In this document: piece after piece, positions 18,221-27,804 of the stretch
Numbering within the stretch: the first letter of the stretch is position 1
Layout of the letters: every line of letters begins with the position of its first letter
Position numbers and translations under genes: made by a program
Assembly (NCBI RefSeq): GCF_029853695.1
Contig: NZ_CP122537.1
Location: forward strand, 3,256,676-3,320,675
DNA length: 64,000 nucleotides
DNA from: Jannaschia sp. GRR-S6-38
GTDB taxonomy: Bacteria > Pseudomonadota > Alphaproteobacteria > Rhodobacterales > Rhodobacteraceae
Reading direction: 5' to 3'
Notes under the pieces: generated by a model
The model's database searches: none
Told to the model about the DNA's origin: nothing
Seen by the model: the letters and a program-made list of their open reading frames with translations, nothing else

Positions 18221-18258
18221 GTGCCGAACGGCGCCTTACCCCGAATTGTGCAAGACGG

Positions 18259-18507
18259 TCAGCCCCGGTTCAGCCGTCCCGCGCGCCCGCCGCGGCGCGC
18301 CGAAGGGGCCGCCGCGCGGGTGGGCAGCTCGGCCATGACCGCGGCGCGGCCCTCGGGCGTCATCCGCGACCAGGCCGCGATCTCGTCGATCGAGCGCAGA
18401 CAACCGGTGCAGAGCCGCGTCTCGGGATGCACCACGCAGACCCGCACGCAGGGGCTCTCGATCTCGGCGCGGGCCCAGATGCGGTCGGAGGTCGGGTCTT
18501 CGGTCAT
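18259..18507 (-). CDS. DUF1289 small cysteine-rich protein
   Basis: This 82-residue protein carries the DUF1289 core: [20 protein letters not shown] followed by RSIDEIAAW and MTPEGR. The four cysteines suggest metal binding, but function is not established. A basic, arginine-rich tail follows. Its ATG overlaps the ruvX stop by 4 nt, making it the last gene of ccmI-ruvX-DUF1289. Confidence 0.85.
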   Translation of the reverse strand: MTEDPTSDRIWARAEIESPCVRVCVVHPETRLCTGCLRSIDEIAAWSRMTPEGRAAVMAELPTRAAAPSARRGGRAGRLNRG

Positions 18508-18980
18508 GCGGTGCTTTCGATATGGCGCAGGCGGTCGAGCGCTCCCTGCAGGATATAGCCGGCCGCGACGTGGTCGATGACCTCCGCGCGACGTTTCCGT
18601 GTCGTATCCGCCTCGAGCAGCGCGCGCTCGGCCGCCACGGTGCTGAGCCGTTCGTCCCAGAAGGCCATCGGCGTGTCGATGCGCCGCGCGAGACTGCGCG
18701 CGAAGGCCTGGGTCGATTGCAGGCGCGGGCCGTGGCTCCCGTCCATGTTGAGCGGCAGGCCGATCACGATACCCGCCACCGCCCGCTCGGCCAGCAGCCG
18801 CTCCAGCGCCTCGGCATCGGCGGTGAACTTTGTCCGGCGGATCGTGGTGATCGGTGTGGCGACCGAGCGGTGCGTGTCCGAGGCGGCGACCCCGATCGTC
18901 TTCGTGCCGAGGTCGAGGCCGACAAGCGCCCCCCGCGCCGGCAGGCGGGATGCGAATTCCTCGATCGTGTCGCAGATCAC
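18504..18980 (-). CDS. ruvX: Putative pre-16S rRNA nuclease RuvX/YqgF
   Basis: This 158-residue RNase H-fold protein trims the 5' end of 16S rRNA in bacteria studied. It shows [15 protein letters not shown] (about 21-35) with the first catalytic Asp, [13 protein letters not shown], and [19 protein letters not shown] with the other acidic residues. The start is a GTG at 18980, which overlaps the ccmI stop as GTGA and gives the normal family length. Confidence 0.9.
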   Translation of the reverse strand: MICDTIEEFASRLPARGALVGLDLGTKTIGVAASDTHRSVATPITTIRRTKFTADAEALERLLAERAVAGIVIGLPLNMDGSHGPRLQSTQAFARSLARRIDTPMAFWDERLSTVAAERALLEADTTRKRRAEVIDHVAAGYILQGALDRLRHIESTA

Positions 18981-20173
18981 GGGGTCAGGCCCGCCTGGTC
19001 GGCGGCCTGCGCGAGACGGTCCAGCGCGCTCTGGTCCTCGGCGAAGACCAGCTTCGCCTCGCCATAGACCGCGGCGGCGGCATCCGTCCGGCCCAGAACG
19101 CCGTAGGCCGTGATCAGTCGGGCCCAGTCGGTGACCGGCCCGCCCTGATCGGCAAGCCGCAGGGCCAGCCCCTCGACCATGCCCTCGATCATCGCCATCC
19201 GGTCCTCCAGCGTCATCTCGCCCGAGGCGTCGATATCGGCCTGCGAGGGCCCGCGCGGGCGGGGCAGCTGGTCCAGCGGCGTCGGGTCGCCGGCGAGCTG
19301 CGAGATCTCCTCGATCTGGCCGTAGATCGGCTCCAGCCACGGATCGCCCGGGCGGGAGTCGGCGATTAGCCGGCGCCAGATCGTGAAGGCGAGGTCGGGG
19401 CGGCCGCCCTGCGCGTACATCGACCCGGCATAGAACCGCGCCATCCCGTTCCCGGCATCGGCCCGCAACGCCCGGCTCAGCGCGCGCTCTGCTTCGGGCG
19501 AGACATAGCCGCCCGCCGCACGGATCATCAGCTCCGCCAGCACGGCGTGATCCTCGGAGGTGGCATCGTCGCCGAGGATTTCGATCACCCGCACCTGCGC
19601 GCGCCAGGCGGCCTCCAGATCGCCCAGCCCGGCCTCGGTCTGCACCGCCAGCCGCCAGCCGCGCAGGTCGTCGGGCCGCTCGGCCAGGACCGCGCGAAGC
19701 TGCTCGGCCATGCGTGTCAGGTCGGGGCGGCTGTCGTCGATCCGGTCGGGCACCTCGGCCTCCGCCACCTCCTGCCCGGGACGGGCGGCGCGGTTCTCCT
19801 CGACCACGGCGATGCGCGTGGCCAGCGGCAGGTCGGGATAGCCCGGCGCCCCGATCGACAGATAGGTCGCCACGGCTATGCCGATCACCGGGACCGCGAT
19901 CAGCGCGAAGCCCAGAACGCTGTTGCCGGGCCCCTTCGCCGCGACGCCGCCCGACCGGTCGGCGGCCAGCAGGCGCCGCGCCACCTCGGTCCGCGCGGCC
20001 TCGGCCTCCTCCGGCGCGAGCGTGCCGCGCGCGGCGTCGCGCTCGAGCTCGCGCAGCTGGTCGCGGTAGACGGCCACGTCGGGCGCCTCGCGATCGGCGG
20101 GCACGGCGCGGAGCGCGGCGGCGATGACGAGCACGCAGGCGACGAGGAGGAGGGCGGCAGCGGTCCAGAACAT
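18977..20173 (-). CDS. ccmI: Cytochrome c-type biogenesis protein CcmI
   Basis: This 398-residue protein has the CcmI layout: an N-terminal membrane helix (about 1-22), a short charged loop with [11 protein letters not shown], a second helix (about 88-108), then a long periplasmic TPR-like domain (about 140-395). CcmI chaperones apocytochrome c to the heme ligation machinery. The other ccm genes are not in this window. It heads a tight minus-strand operon with ruvX and the DUF1289 gene. Confidence 0.88.
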   Translation of the reverse strand: MFWTAAALLLVACVLVIAAALRAVPADREAPDVAVYRDQLRELERDAARGTLAPEEAEAARTEVARRLLAADRSGGVAAKGPGNSVLGFALIAVPVIGIAVATYLSIGAPGYPDLPLATRIAVVEENRAARPGQEVAEAEVPDRIDDSRPDLTRMAEQLRAVLAERPDDLRGWRLAVQTEAGLGDLEAAWRAQVRVIEILGDDATSEDHAVLAELMIRAAGGYVSPEAERALSRALRADAGNGMARFYAGSMYAQGGRPDLAFTIWRRLIADSRPGDPWLEPIYGQIEEISQLAGDPTPLDQLPRPRGPSQADIDASGEMTLEDRMAMIEGMVEGLALRLADQGGPVTDWARLITAYGVLGRTDAAAAVYGEAKLVFAEDQSALDRLAQAADQAGLTP

Positions 20174-20344
20174 GGGCCAGACCTACCCCCGCCGCGGGTG
20201 AGACAAAAGGCCCTGCGGCACCTCTTGCGGCGGCAGGTCGCGCGCGGCAGATCGGACATGTCGCAAAGCCGCGATCAGGTGCCGCAGGCCCGCGCCCGCA
20301 GACGGCCCCCGCTTGGCATGCCCGAAGGCGACGAGGGGACGAAG

Positions 20345-21589
20345 ATGAGACGCCATTCCGCTTTCGCCATCGCCCGGGAAGCCCTGCGCAACCACGAGGG
20401 CTGGGGCCGCACCTGGGCCAAGCGCCCGCCGCGCGACCGCTACGACGTCGTCATCGTCGGCGCGGGCGGGCACGGGCTGGCGACGGCCTATTACCTGGGC
20501 AAGAATTTCGGCATCACGAATGTCGCGATCCTCGAAAAGGGCTGGCTGGGCGGCGGCAATACCGGCCGGAACACGACGATCATCCGCTCCAACTACCTCC
20601 AGGATCCCTCCGCCGCGCTCTACGAGAAGGCGCGCTCGCTCTACGAGACGCTCAGCCAGGACCTGAACTACAACATCATGTTCAGCCCGCGCGGCGTGAT
20701 GATGCTGGCCCAGACGCATCACGAGGTCCGCGGCTACAAGCGCACGGCCCATGCCAATGGCCTGCAGGGCGTGAAGACCCGCTGGATCGAGCCGGCCGAG
20801 GTCAAGGAACTCTGCCCGATCATGATTATCGACGGCCCGCGCTACCCGGTGCTGGGGGCGCTCTGGCAATCCCGCGGCGGCACGGCGCGCCACGACGCGG
20901 TGGCTTGGGGCTACGCGCGGGCCTGCACCGATATGGGCATGGACATCATCCAGAAATGCGAGGTCACGGGGATCGACCGCGACGGCGATCGCGTCAGCGG
21001 CGTCCAGACCACGCAAGGCCCGATCGCCTGCGACAAGCTGGGCGTCGTCGTGGCCGGCCATTCCGGGGTCCTCGCGCAGATGGCGGGCTTCCGGCTGCCG
21101 CTCGAATCGGTGGCGCTGCAGGCGCTGGTCTCCGAGCCGATCAAGCCCTGTATGGACGTCGTCGTGATGGCCAACACCGTCCACGGCTACCTGTCGCAAT
21201 CCGACAAGGGCGAGATGGTGATCGGCGGCGGCACGGACGGGTTCAACAACTACACGCAGCGCGGCAGCTTCCACCATATCGAGGAGACGCTGCGCGCGCT
21301 GGTCGAAACCTTCCCGATGCTCTCGCGGCTCAAGATGCTGCGGCAATGGGGCGGGATCGTCGATGTGACCGGCGACCGCTCGCCCATCCTGTCGCGCACG
21401 CCGGTCCGGGGCCTCTTCGTCAATTGCGGCTGGGGCACCGGCGGCTTCAAGGCGATCCCGGGCTCGGGCTGGGCCATGGCGGAACTTATCGCGAAGGGCC
21501 ATTCACCGTTGACGGAGGCCTTCGGGATGGAGCGTTTCCGGGAGGGCCGCTTCATCGACGAATCAGTCGCGGCGGGAGTGGCGCACTGA
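20345..21589 (+). CDS. soxB: Sarcosine oxidase beta subunit
   Basis: This 414-residue subunit belongs to the heterotetrameric sarcosine oxidase, which oxidises N-methylglycine to glycine with tetrahydrofolate and O2, yielding methylene-THF and H2O2. It has the dinucleotide-binding motif [17 protein letters not shown] (about 37-53), the [15 protein letters not shown] segment, and [12 protein letters not shown] around residue 183. The His in ARHD corresponds to the residue carrying covalent FMN in characterised enzymes. The start at 20345 is chosen for the family N-terminus and a GA-rich ribosome site. It is divergent from ccmI and begins soxB-D-A-G. Confidence 0.94.
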   Translation: MRRHSAFAIAREALRNHEGWGRTWAKRPPRDRYDVVIVGAGGHGLATAYYLGKNFGITNVAILEKGWLGGGNTGRNTTIIRSNYLQDPSAALYEKARSLYETLSQDLNYNIMFSPRGVMMLAQTHHEVRGYKRTAHANGLQGVKTRWIEPAEVKELCPIMIIDGPRYPVLGALWQSRGGTARHDAVAWGYARACTDMGMDIIQKCEVTGIDRDGDRVSGVQTTQGPIACDKLGVVVAGHSGVLAQMAGFRLPLESVALQALVSEPIKPCMDVVVMANTVHGYLSQSDKGEMVIGGGTDGFNNYTQRGSFHHIEETLRALVETFPMLSRLKMLRQWGGIVDVTGDRSPILSRTPVRGLFVNCGWGTGGFKAIPGSGWAMAELIAKGHSPLTEAFGMERFREGRFIDESVAAGVAH

Positions 21590-21694
21590 CATGAACACAG
21601 AATTTCCTGCAATGCTGCATATTCAGGCACCCCAGATAGGCGGATTTGTGCTATCTTCCCCGGTGGGGACCATAACTGAAGTTGGCCATCTGCC

Positions 21695-21871
21695 ATGGCG
21701 CTTTTCATTCGCAGCCGCACACGCGGCATCAATTTCCTTCTCGGCGGCACGCTCGTCGCGGTCGCATTCACGGCCTTTCTCGCCTTCGGGGGATCGCTCG
21801 ATCTCGGCATCGGCGCGCCCAAGGTGCGCATCGACGAGCCGACGGCCTTCGCGGGGACCAGCCCGGACTGA
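21695..21871 (+). CDS. Small single-span membrane protein (58 residues)
   Basis: A 58-codon frame with typical high-GC third positions lies between soxB and soxD. It encodes a basic N-terminus (MALFIRSRTRGINF), one hydrophobic segment (about residues 15-35) and a short polar tail, which suggests an inner-membrane protein with the N-terminus inside. I do not recognise it. The 105 bp before it are AT-richer than the flanks, so soxD may have its own promoter here. The usual soxB-soxD gap is short, so this insertion is unusual. It may still be spurious. Confidence 0.45.
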   Translation: MALFIRSRTRGINFLLGGTLVAVAFTAFLAFGGSLDLGIGAPKVRIDEPTAFAGTSPD

Positions 21872-21895
21872 CGGCGCCGGGCAGGGGGGCATCGC

Positions 21896-22201
21896 ATGCT
21901 CCTGCTGACCTGCCCGAATTGCGGCCTCAGCGTCGAGGAGACGGAGCTCGCCCCCGGGGGCGAGGCCCATCTCGTGCGGCGCGGGCCCGAAGCCTCGGAC
22001 GCCGATTTCGAGGAATACCTCTTCCTGCGCGAGAACGTGAAAGGCGTCCATTTCGAGCGCTGGCGCCACGCCTATGGCTGCGGCAAGTGGTTCCTCGCCG
22101 CCCGCGACACCGCCACGCTGGAAGTCTTCGGCACCTATCCCGCCCAGTCCAAATCCCCGCCGCCCGAGATCATGGCCCGGATCGAGGCGCGCCGGAAATG
22201 A
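21896..22201 (+). CDS. soxD: Sarcosine oxidase delta subunit
   Basis: This 101-residue subunit contains the zinc-binding CPNCG motif near the N-terminus (residues 6-10), a central EYLFLRENVKGVHFERWRHA, and the paired YGCGKWF segment, all typical of SoxD. It is a structural subunit of the heterotetramer. Its stop overlaps the soxA start (ATGA), so soxA translation is coupled. Confidence 0.94.
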   Translation: MLLLTCPNCGLSVEETELAPGGEAHLVRRGPEASDADFEEYLFLRENVKGVHFERWRHAYGCGKWFLAARDTATLEVFGTYPAQSKSPPPEIMARIEARRK

Positions 22202-25158
22202 CCCAGCGCCTCAAGACCGGTGGCCGCCTGATCGACCGCAAGCGCCCGCTTGGCATCCGCTTCGACGGACGCTGGATGAAGGCCTATGCGGGAGACACGC
22301 TTGCCTCCGCGCTGCTTGCCAATGGCCAGCTCGTCATGGGGCGCAGCTTCAAATATCACCGGCCCCGCTCCGTCGTGGCCAGCGGCCCGGAGGAGCCGAA
22401 CGCCCTGCTGGGCATCGGGGAGGGCGCCCGGTTCACGCCCAATATCCGCGCCACCGAGCAGCCCGTCCGCGAGGGGCTGCAGGCGCACAGCCAGAACGCC
22501 TGGCCCGCGCTCGGCTTCGATATCGGTCGGGTCAACGACTGGGGCGCGCGTTTCCTGCCCGCGGGGTTCTACTACAAGACCTTCATCCATCCCCGCCCGC
22601 TCTGGAAGCATGTGTTCGAGCCGTTCATCCGCCGGGCCGCCGGCCTCGGCGCCGCGCCGACCGAGGCCGATGCCGACCGCTACGAACACCGCTACGCCTT
22701 CTGCGACACGCTGATCGTCGGCGGCGGGATCGCCGGACTGACCGCAGCCCTGGGCGCGGCGCAGGCCGGGGGCCGCGTGATGCTGGTCGAACGCGCGGGC
22801 CATTGGGGCGGGCGCGCCCCGGTCGATGGCGCCGTGATCGACGGCCGCCCCGCGGCCGATTGGGTGAAGGACGCCGTCGAAACGCTTGAAAAGTCCGGCA
22901 ACGTCACGCTCCACCTGCGCTGCGAAGGCTCCGGCGTCTACGATCACGGCTATGTCCTGCTGAACGAGGCGCTCGACGGCGACGGCCCGCGCGAGCGGGT
23001 CTGGCGCGTCCGCGCGGGTCAGGTCATCGCCGCGACCGGCGCGATCGAGCGCCCGCTGAGCTTCGCGGGCAACGACACGCCCGGCGTGATCCTGGCCGGT
23101 GCGCTGCGCGACTACGTGGTCAATTTCGGCGTCTCGCTGGGCGACCGCACGATCATCGTCACCAACAATGACGACGCCTACCGCACCGCGAAGGTGCTGC
23201 TGGAAGCGGGGCTGCAGGTTCCCGCAATCCTCGACGCGCGCGACGCACCAGACAGCCCGATCATTCGCGAAATCAAGGCGATGGGCGTCAACGTTCACGC
23301 GGGCCGCGGCATCGCCAAGGTGCTGGGCCGGGACCGCGTGACCGGCGTCGCGGTCTGCCTGCAGGCGGGCGAAGGCGCGGTGCTGCAGGAAATCGGCTGC
23401 GACGCCATCGCCATGTCCGGCGGCTGGTCGCCCGCGGTCCATCTCTACTCGCATTGCGGCGGCAAACTCTGGTGGGACGAGGCGCGCGTCATGTTCCGCC
23501 CCGATCCCGACCGCCCGCCCACGGACCAGGACGGCAAGGGCTTCGTGACCTGCATCGGCGCGGCGAGCGGCATGCTGACCACCGCCGAGGTGCTGACCGA
23601 TGCCGCCGAGGCCTTCGAGATCGACGCCCCCGACGCCGAGGCGGTCGCGGAGGCCCCGATCGAGGCCGTCTGGATGATGCCGCAGGGCGCGGGCCCGAAG
23701 CTGCGCGCGAAGATGTGGCTCGACTTCCAGAACGACGTGAAGGTCTCGGACCTGCGGCTGGCCGCGCAGGAGGGCTTCGAAAGCGTCGAGCACGCCAAGC
23801 GCTACACCACGCTCGGGATGGCGACGGACCAGGGAAAGCTCAGCAACATCAACGGGCTCGCCATCCTGGCCGACCGGCTGGACGAGGCGATCCCGCAGGT
23901 CGGCACCACCACTTTCCGGCCGCCCTACACCCCCGTGACCATCGGCGCGCTCGCGGGCGAGGCGCGGGGCGCGCTGTTCCAGCCGCTGCGCCGCACGCCG
24001 ATGCATGACTGGCACGACGCCCATGGCGCGCATTGGGAGCCGGTGGGCCAGTGGCGGCGGCCCTATTGCTACCTGCGAAAGGGCGAGACGCCTGCGGCCG
24101 CCGTCGCCCGCGAGGTCCGCGCCACGCGCGACGGGCTGGGCCTGCTCGACGCCTCGACGCTGGGCAAGATCCTCGTGCGCGGTCCCGATGCGGGGCGCTT
24201 CCTCGATATGCTCTACACGAACATGATGAGCACGCTGAAGCCGGGCCGCTGCCGCTACGGCCTGATGTGCGACGAGAATGGCTTCCTGATCGACGACGGG
24301 GTCGTCGCGCGCATCGACGACCAGACCTTCCTTTGCCACACCACGACCGGCGGGGCCGACCGCATCCACGGCTGGATGGAGGATTGGCTGCAATGCGAGT
24401 GGTGGGACTGGAAGGTCCACACGCTCAACCTGACCGAGCAATTCGCGCAGATCGCCGTGGTCGGCCCCAAGGCCCGCGCGGTGCTAGAGACGCTGGGCGG
24501 CATGGATGTCTCGGCCGAGGCGCTGCCCTTCATGGCCTGGGCCGACGGCACGCTCGGCGGCTTCGATATCCGCGCCTTCCGCATCAGCTTCTCGGGCGAG
24601 CTCAGCTACGAATTGTCCGTGCCGTCGACGCAGGGCCTGGCCCTCTGGGAGGCGCTGCACGCCGCCGGCGCCGAATTCGGCGCGACGCCCTACGGCACCG
24701 AGGCGCTGCACGTGATGCGCGCCGAGAAGGGTTTCATCATGATCGGGGACGAGACCGACGGCACCGTCATCCCGCAGGATCTCGGCCTCGACTGGGCGAT
24801 CTCGAAGAAGAAGGACGACTATCTCGGCAAGCGCGGACAGGCGCGGTCCGAGTTCCAGAAGCCCGACCGCTGGAAGCTCGTCGGCCTCGAGACGCTGGAC
24901 GGCTCGGTGCTCGAGGACGGCGCCTATGCCCTGGCCGAGGGCACCAACGCCAACGGCCAGCGCAACACGCAGGGGCGCGTCACGTCGACCTACCATTCGC
25001 CCACGCTGGGCCGCGGCATCGCCATGGGCCTCGTCGAACGCGGCCCGCAGCGGATGGGCGAGGTGATCGCCTTCACTCGCATCGGCAAGGACCCGGTCGA
25101 GGCGCGGATCGTCAGCCCGGTTTTCTACGATCCCGAGGGGGAGAAGCAGAATGCCTGA
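22198..25158 (+). CDS. soxA: Sarcosine oxidase alpha subunit
   Basis: This 986-residue subunit is of normal family length. The N-terminal 2Fe-2S-like domain has YAGDTLASALLANG and GRSFKYHRPRSV without the cluster cysteines. An NAD-binding Rossmann region follows with LIVGGGIAGLTAALGAAQAG (about 171-190). The C-terminal third is a GcvT-like folate-binding domain with GLLDASTLGKILVRGPDAG and SGELSYELSVP. It takes the one-carbon unit from the FMN-site product onto tetrahydrofolate. It overlaps soxD by 4 nt and soxG by 8 nt. Confidence 0.95.
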   Translation: MTQRLKTGGRLIDRKRPLGIRFDGRWMKAYAGDTLASALLANGQLVMGRSFKYHRPRSVVASGPEEPNALLGIGEGARFTPNIRATEQPVREGLQAHSQNAWPALGFDIGRVNDWGARFLPAGFYYKTFIHPRPLWKHVFEPFIRRAAGLGAAPTEADADRYEHRYAFCDTLIVGGGIAGLTAALGAAQAGGRVMLVERAGHWGGRAPVDGAVIDGRPAADWVKDAVETLEKSGNVTLHLRCEGSGVYDHGYVLLNEALDGDGPRERVWRVRAGQVIAATGAIERPLSFAGNDTPGVILAGALRDYVVNFGVSLGDRTIIVTNNDDAYRTAKVLLEAGLQVPAILDARDAPDSPIIREIKAMGVNVHAGRGIAKVLGRDRVTGVAVCLQAGEGAVLQEIGCDAIAMSGGWSPAVHLYSHCGGKLWWDEARVMFRPDPDRPPTDQDGKGFVTCIGAASGMLTTAEVLTDAAEAFEIDAPDAEAVAEAPIEAVWMMPQGAGPKLRAKMWLDFQNDVKVSDLRLAAQEGFESVEHAKRYTTLGMATDQGKLSNINGLAILADRLDEAIPQVGTTTFRPPYTPVTIGALAGEARGALFQPLRRTPMHDWHDAHGAHWEPVGQWRRPYCYLRKGETPAAAVAREVRATRDGLGLLDASTLGKILVRGPDAGRFLDMLYTNMMSTLKPGRCRYGLMCDENGFLIDDGVVARIDDQTFLCHTTTGGADRIHGWMEDWLQCEWWDWKVHTLNLTEQFAQIAVVGPKARAVLETLGGMDVSAEALPFMAWADGTLGGFDIRAFRISFSGELSYELSVPSTQGLALWEALHAAGAEFGATPYGTEALHVMRAEKGFIMIGDETDGTVIPQDLGLDWAISKKKDDYLGKRGQARSEFQKPDRWKLVGLETLDGSVLEDGAYALAEGTNANGQRNTQGRVTSTYHSPTLGRGIAMGLVERGPQRMGEVIAFTRIGKDPVEARIVSPVFYDPEGEKQNA

Positions 25159-25645
25159 CGTCACCATCACCGCGCTGCCGCCCGTCGGGATGGTCGCGCT
25201 GCGCGGCGATCCGGAGCTGCTGGGCCGCGCCGTCGCCGAGATCGCGGGCCCCGGCACGCCGGCGGCGCGGATGCGGACGGAAGCGCAGGGCAGGGGCCTT
25301 CTTTGGATGTCGCCGGACGACCTTCTGCTGACCTGCGACTACGCCGAAGCCCCGGCGCTGGCCGAGCGGCTGGCGGCCGCGCTCGCGGGCGACTTCGCGA
25401 CCGTTGCCGTGGTCAGCGACGCCCGCGCGGTCTTCGCGCTGGAGGGTGCGGTCGAGGATCTGCTCGCCCGCCTGATGCCCGTCGATTTCGCCCGCCTCGC
25501 CCCGGCCGAAGTGCGCCGCAGCCGGATGGCCCAGATCCCCGCCGCCATCTGGCGCGAGGGCGAGGGCTGGCGGCTCGTGTGCTTCCGCTCCGTGGCCGGC
25601 TATGCCGAGGGCCTGCTGCACAACGCGGCGCCCGTCGGGGCTTGA
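25151..25645 (+). CDS. soxG: Sarcosine oxidase gamma subunit
   Basis: This 164-residue protein has the SoxG fold, related to the C-terminal part of GcvT. It shows LWMSPDDLLLTCDYAEAPAL, a short alanine-rich helix, and a C-terminal FRSVAGYAEGLLHNA. It completes the heterotetramer. It overlaps soxA by 8 nt and ends 54 nt before sodB, which has its own Shine-Dalgarno. Confidence 0.9.
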   Translation: MPDVTITALPPVGMVALRGDPELLGRAVAEIAGPGTPAARMRTEAQGRGLLWMSPDDLLLTCDYAEAPALAERLAAALAGDFATVAVVSDARAVFALEGAVEDLLARLMPVDFARLAPAEVRRSRMAQIPAAIWREGEGWRLVCFRSVAGYAEGLLHNAAPVGA

Positions 25646-25699
25646 CCCGGGCCGCTCGCGCGCGACATCACCCCTGACGCAATCAAAAGGAGATGTCTC

Positions 25700-26299
25700 A
25701 TGGCATTCGAGCTTCCCGACCTTCCCTACGCCCATGACGCGCTCGCCTCGAAGGGCATGTCGAAGGAGACGCTGGAGTACCACCACGACCTCCACCACAA
25801 GGCCTATGTCGACAACGGCAACAAGCTGATCGCGGGCACGGAGTGGGACGGCAAGTCGCTGGAGGAGATCATCCAGGGCACTTACCAGTCCGGCGCGGTG
25901 GCCCAGAACGGCATCTTCAACAACATCAGCCAGCTCTGGAACCACAACCAGTTCTGGGAAATGATGTCGCCCGGCGACAGCAAGATGCCCTCCGAGCTGG
26001 AAAGCGCGCTGACCGACAGCTTCGGCAGCGTCGACAAGTTCAAGGAAGAATTCGCCGCCGCCGGCGCGGGCCAGTTCGGGTCCGGCTGGGCCTGGCTCGT
26101 CAAGGACAGCGACGGCAGCCTGAAGGTCACCAAGACCGAGAACGGCGTGAACCCCGTCTGCTTCGGCCAGACCGCGCTTCTGGGCTGCGACGTGTGGGAG
26201 CATTCCTACTACATCGACTACCGCAACAAGCGCCCGGCCTACCTGTCGAACTTCCTCGACAATCTCGTGAACTGGGAAAACGTCGCTTCGCGCATGTGA
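25700..26299 (+). CDS. sodB: Iron/manganese superoxide dismutase
   Basis: This 199-residue enzyme converts superoxide to H2O2 and O2 in the cytoplasm. Metal ligands are seen in TLEYHHDLHHKAY (about residue 27), WNHNQFW (about 75) and DVWEHSYYIDYRN (the Asp and His near 158-162). The overall form is that of iron-type SODs. AAAGGAG lies 8 nt before the ATG. It directly follows soxG, whose complex releases H2O2, though a common promoter is not shown. Confidence 0.95.
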   Translation: MAFELPDLPYAHDALASKGMSKETLEYHHDLHHKAYVDNGNKLIAGTEWDGKSLEEIIQGTYQSGAVAQNGIFNNISQLWNHNQFWEMMSPGDSKMPSELESALTDSFGSVDKFKEEFAAAGAGQFGSGWAWLVKDSDGSLKVTKTENGVNPVCFGQTALLGCDVWEHSYYIDYRNKRPAYLSNFLDNLVNWENVASRM

Positions 26300-26318
26300 A
26301 CCCGACGCAACCGGCCGA

Positions 26319-26347
26319 GCGAAGGGGGCCCGCGCGGCCCCCTTCGC
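26319..26347 (+). terminator. Terminator hairpin after sodB
   Basis: A perfect 12-bp GC-rich stem (GCGAAGGGGGCC/GGCCCCCTTCGC) with a 5-nt loop begins 20 nt after the sodB stop. No T-run follows, which is common for terminators in this GC-rich group. Confidence 0.65.
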
Positions 26348-26407
26348 ATGTCCGGAACCCCGCACCGGCGCCCGCGTTGTCCCCGTGAACCGCAAACGGA
26401 GGATACC

Positions 26408-26653
26408 ATGGCCGACCGACACCGCTCGCAGGACGGCAAGCGCGAGACCGACGAATTCATCAAGGACATGCCCGACACGCCCGGCCACCAGGGCCGCAAC
26501 GGCGGCGACGTGGCGACCGAGACGGGCACCCGCGACGCGCTGCTCGATGCCACGACCCAGGGCAAGCGCGGCGTGACGCGCGTCGGCAAGAGCCAGGAAG
26601 ACCGCGACACCGACGAGAACCATGCCGGGCCGCATGGCGGAACCCAGAACTGA
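26408..26653 (+). CDS. Small hydrophilic protein of unknown function
   Basis: This 81-residue protein is rich in charged residues, Gly and Thr, with no hydrophobic segment or Cys, and is probably intrinsically disordered. GGAGG sits 7 nt before the ATG. Its stop overlaps the start of the host-attachment-family gene (TGATG), so the two are coupled. I do not recognise it; the composition recalls stress-linked hydrophilic proteins. Confidence 0.65.
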   Translation: MADRHRSQDGKRETDEFIKDMPDTPGHQGRNGGDVATETGTRDALLDATTQGKRGVTRVGKSQEDRDTDENHAGPHGGTQN

Positions 26654-27111
26654 TGGCGGAGCTGTCTCAGGGCACCATGATCGTCGTGACCGACAGCGAA
26701 AAGGCGCTGTTCATGGTCAACCTGACCGATCACGAGAACCCGAATTTCGACATTGTCCGCAAGGACGAGGAGGCGAACCCGCCCGACCGCGAGCAGAGCG
26801 CGAACAAGCGCGGCCGCGTGGGCGAGAGCGCGCAGCCCGGCAGGCATGCTTATGCCGATACCGACTTCCACGAGCTCCAGAAGGAACGCTTCGCCGCGGA
26901 CCTTGCCGAGAAGCTCTACAAGATGGCCCATGCCGGCCGCTTCGAGAAGCTGGTGATCGTGGCGCCCCCGCAGGTGCTCGGCGTGTTGCGCGACGTGATG
27001 CACCAGGAGGTGACGTCCAAGGTCATCGCCGAGATCGACAAGACGCTGACCGGCCACCCGTTGGACGAGATCGAGAAGATCGTGAAGCGCGAGCTGTCGA
27101 CCGAAGCCTGA
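26653..27111 (+). CDS. Host attachment family protein
   Basis: This 152-residue soluble protein belongs to the Host_attach family, a set distantly related to release-factor-like baeRF proteins. It begins with TMIVVTDSEKALFMVNL, has a variable loop (about 40-72), then FHELQKERFAADLAEKL and RFEKLVIVAPPQVLGVLRD. The family name comes from an Agrobacterium attachment locus; the biochemical role is not settled. It is translationally coupled to the small gene before it. Confidence 0.78.
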   Translation: MAELSQGTMIVVTDSEKALFMVNLTDHENPNFDIVRKDEEANPPDREQSANKRGRVGESAQPGRHAYADTDFHELQKERFAADLAEKLYKMAHAGRFEKLVIVAPPQVLGVLRDVMHQEVTSKVIAEIDKTLTGHPLDEIEKIVKRELSTEA

Positions 27112-27137
27112 GCCGCGCGCCCTCTGCCGGAACCACA

Positions 27138-27166
27138 CGCCCGTCCCGCCCGAAGCGGGGCGGGCG
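27138..27166. terminator. Bidirectional terminator hairpin
   Basis: A 12-bp stem (CGCCCGTCCCGC with GCGGGGCGGGCG, one G-T pair) with a 5-nt loop lies between the convergent host-attachment and LOG genes. It can serve both directions. Confidence 0.65.
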
Positions 27167-27174
27167 TTCGCATG

Positions 27175-27714
27175 TCAGCCCGCCAGCATCTCCAGCGCCG
27201 CCTCGGCATCCGGGGCGAAACGCACGAAATCGAGGACATTCGCCTCGGCGAAGCCGTTCGCGATCACGCTGTCCAGCAGCGCGGCCAGCGGCGCCCAGTA
27301 GCCGGCCACGTCCACCAGCACGATGGGCTTGTCGTGCAGGCCCAGCTGGCGCCAGGTCAGGACCTCGAAGAACTCGTCCAGCGTGCCCGCGCCGCCGGGC
27401 AGCACGGCGACCGCGTCGGCGTTCATGAACATCACCTTCTTGCGCTCGTGCATCGTCTCGGTGACCACGAACCGCGTCAGGTCGCGCTTGCCGACTTCCA
27501 GCTCCATCAGATGCGTGGGGATCACGCCGAAGGTCTCGCCGCCCGCGCCCTGCACCGTGCGCGCGACGCGTCCCATCAGCCCGACATCGCCTGCGCCATA
27601 GACCAGCCGCCAGCCCCGCGCGGCGATCCCGCGGCCCATCGCTTCGGCGGCCGCGGCATGGGCCGGGTCGCGTCCGTCGCGTGCGCCGCAATAGACACAG
27701 ATCGATCTCGTCAT
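27175..27714 (-). CDS. LOG-family nucleotide 5'-monophosphate phosphoribohydrolase
   Basis: This 179-residue Rossmann-fold protein has the LOG/TIGR00730 signature LPGGAGTLDEFFEVLTWRQL (about 104-123), plus SICVYCGARDG at the N-terminus and a conserved MHERKK. Characterised relatives release the base from cytokinin nucleotides or AMP. The physiological role in a bacterium like this is unclear. Confidence 0.85.
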   Translation of the reverse strand: MTRSICVYCGARDGRDPAHAAAAEAMGRGIAARGWRLVYGAGDVGLMGRVARTVQGAGGETFGVIPTHLMELEVGKRDLTRFVVTETMHERKKVMFMNADAVAVLPGGAGTLDEFFEVLTWRQLGLHDKPIVLVDVAGYWAPLAALLDSVIANGFAEANVLDFVRFAPDAEAALEMLAG

Positions 27715-27804
27715 GCGTTTGGGCCTCCGTTCGCGCTTTGACCCTGCCTATCCGCGTTGCTAGCCTTGCGCAAAGCCCTGCGGGGCTTGGAATGGGGTGA
27801 GGTT

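Noticed and set aside
21591..21908. 105-codon frame starting right after soxB
   Set aside because: After the first 30 codons it is Ser/Arg-rich shadow sequence of the 58-codon ORF; codon use is poor.
22135..24441. 768-codon open frame antisense to soxA
   Set aside because: Low-complexity composition typical of shadow frames; the sense gene is intact and recognised.
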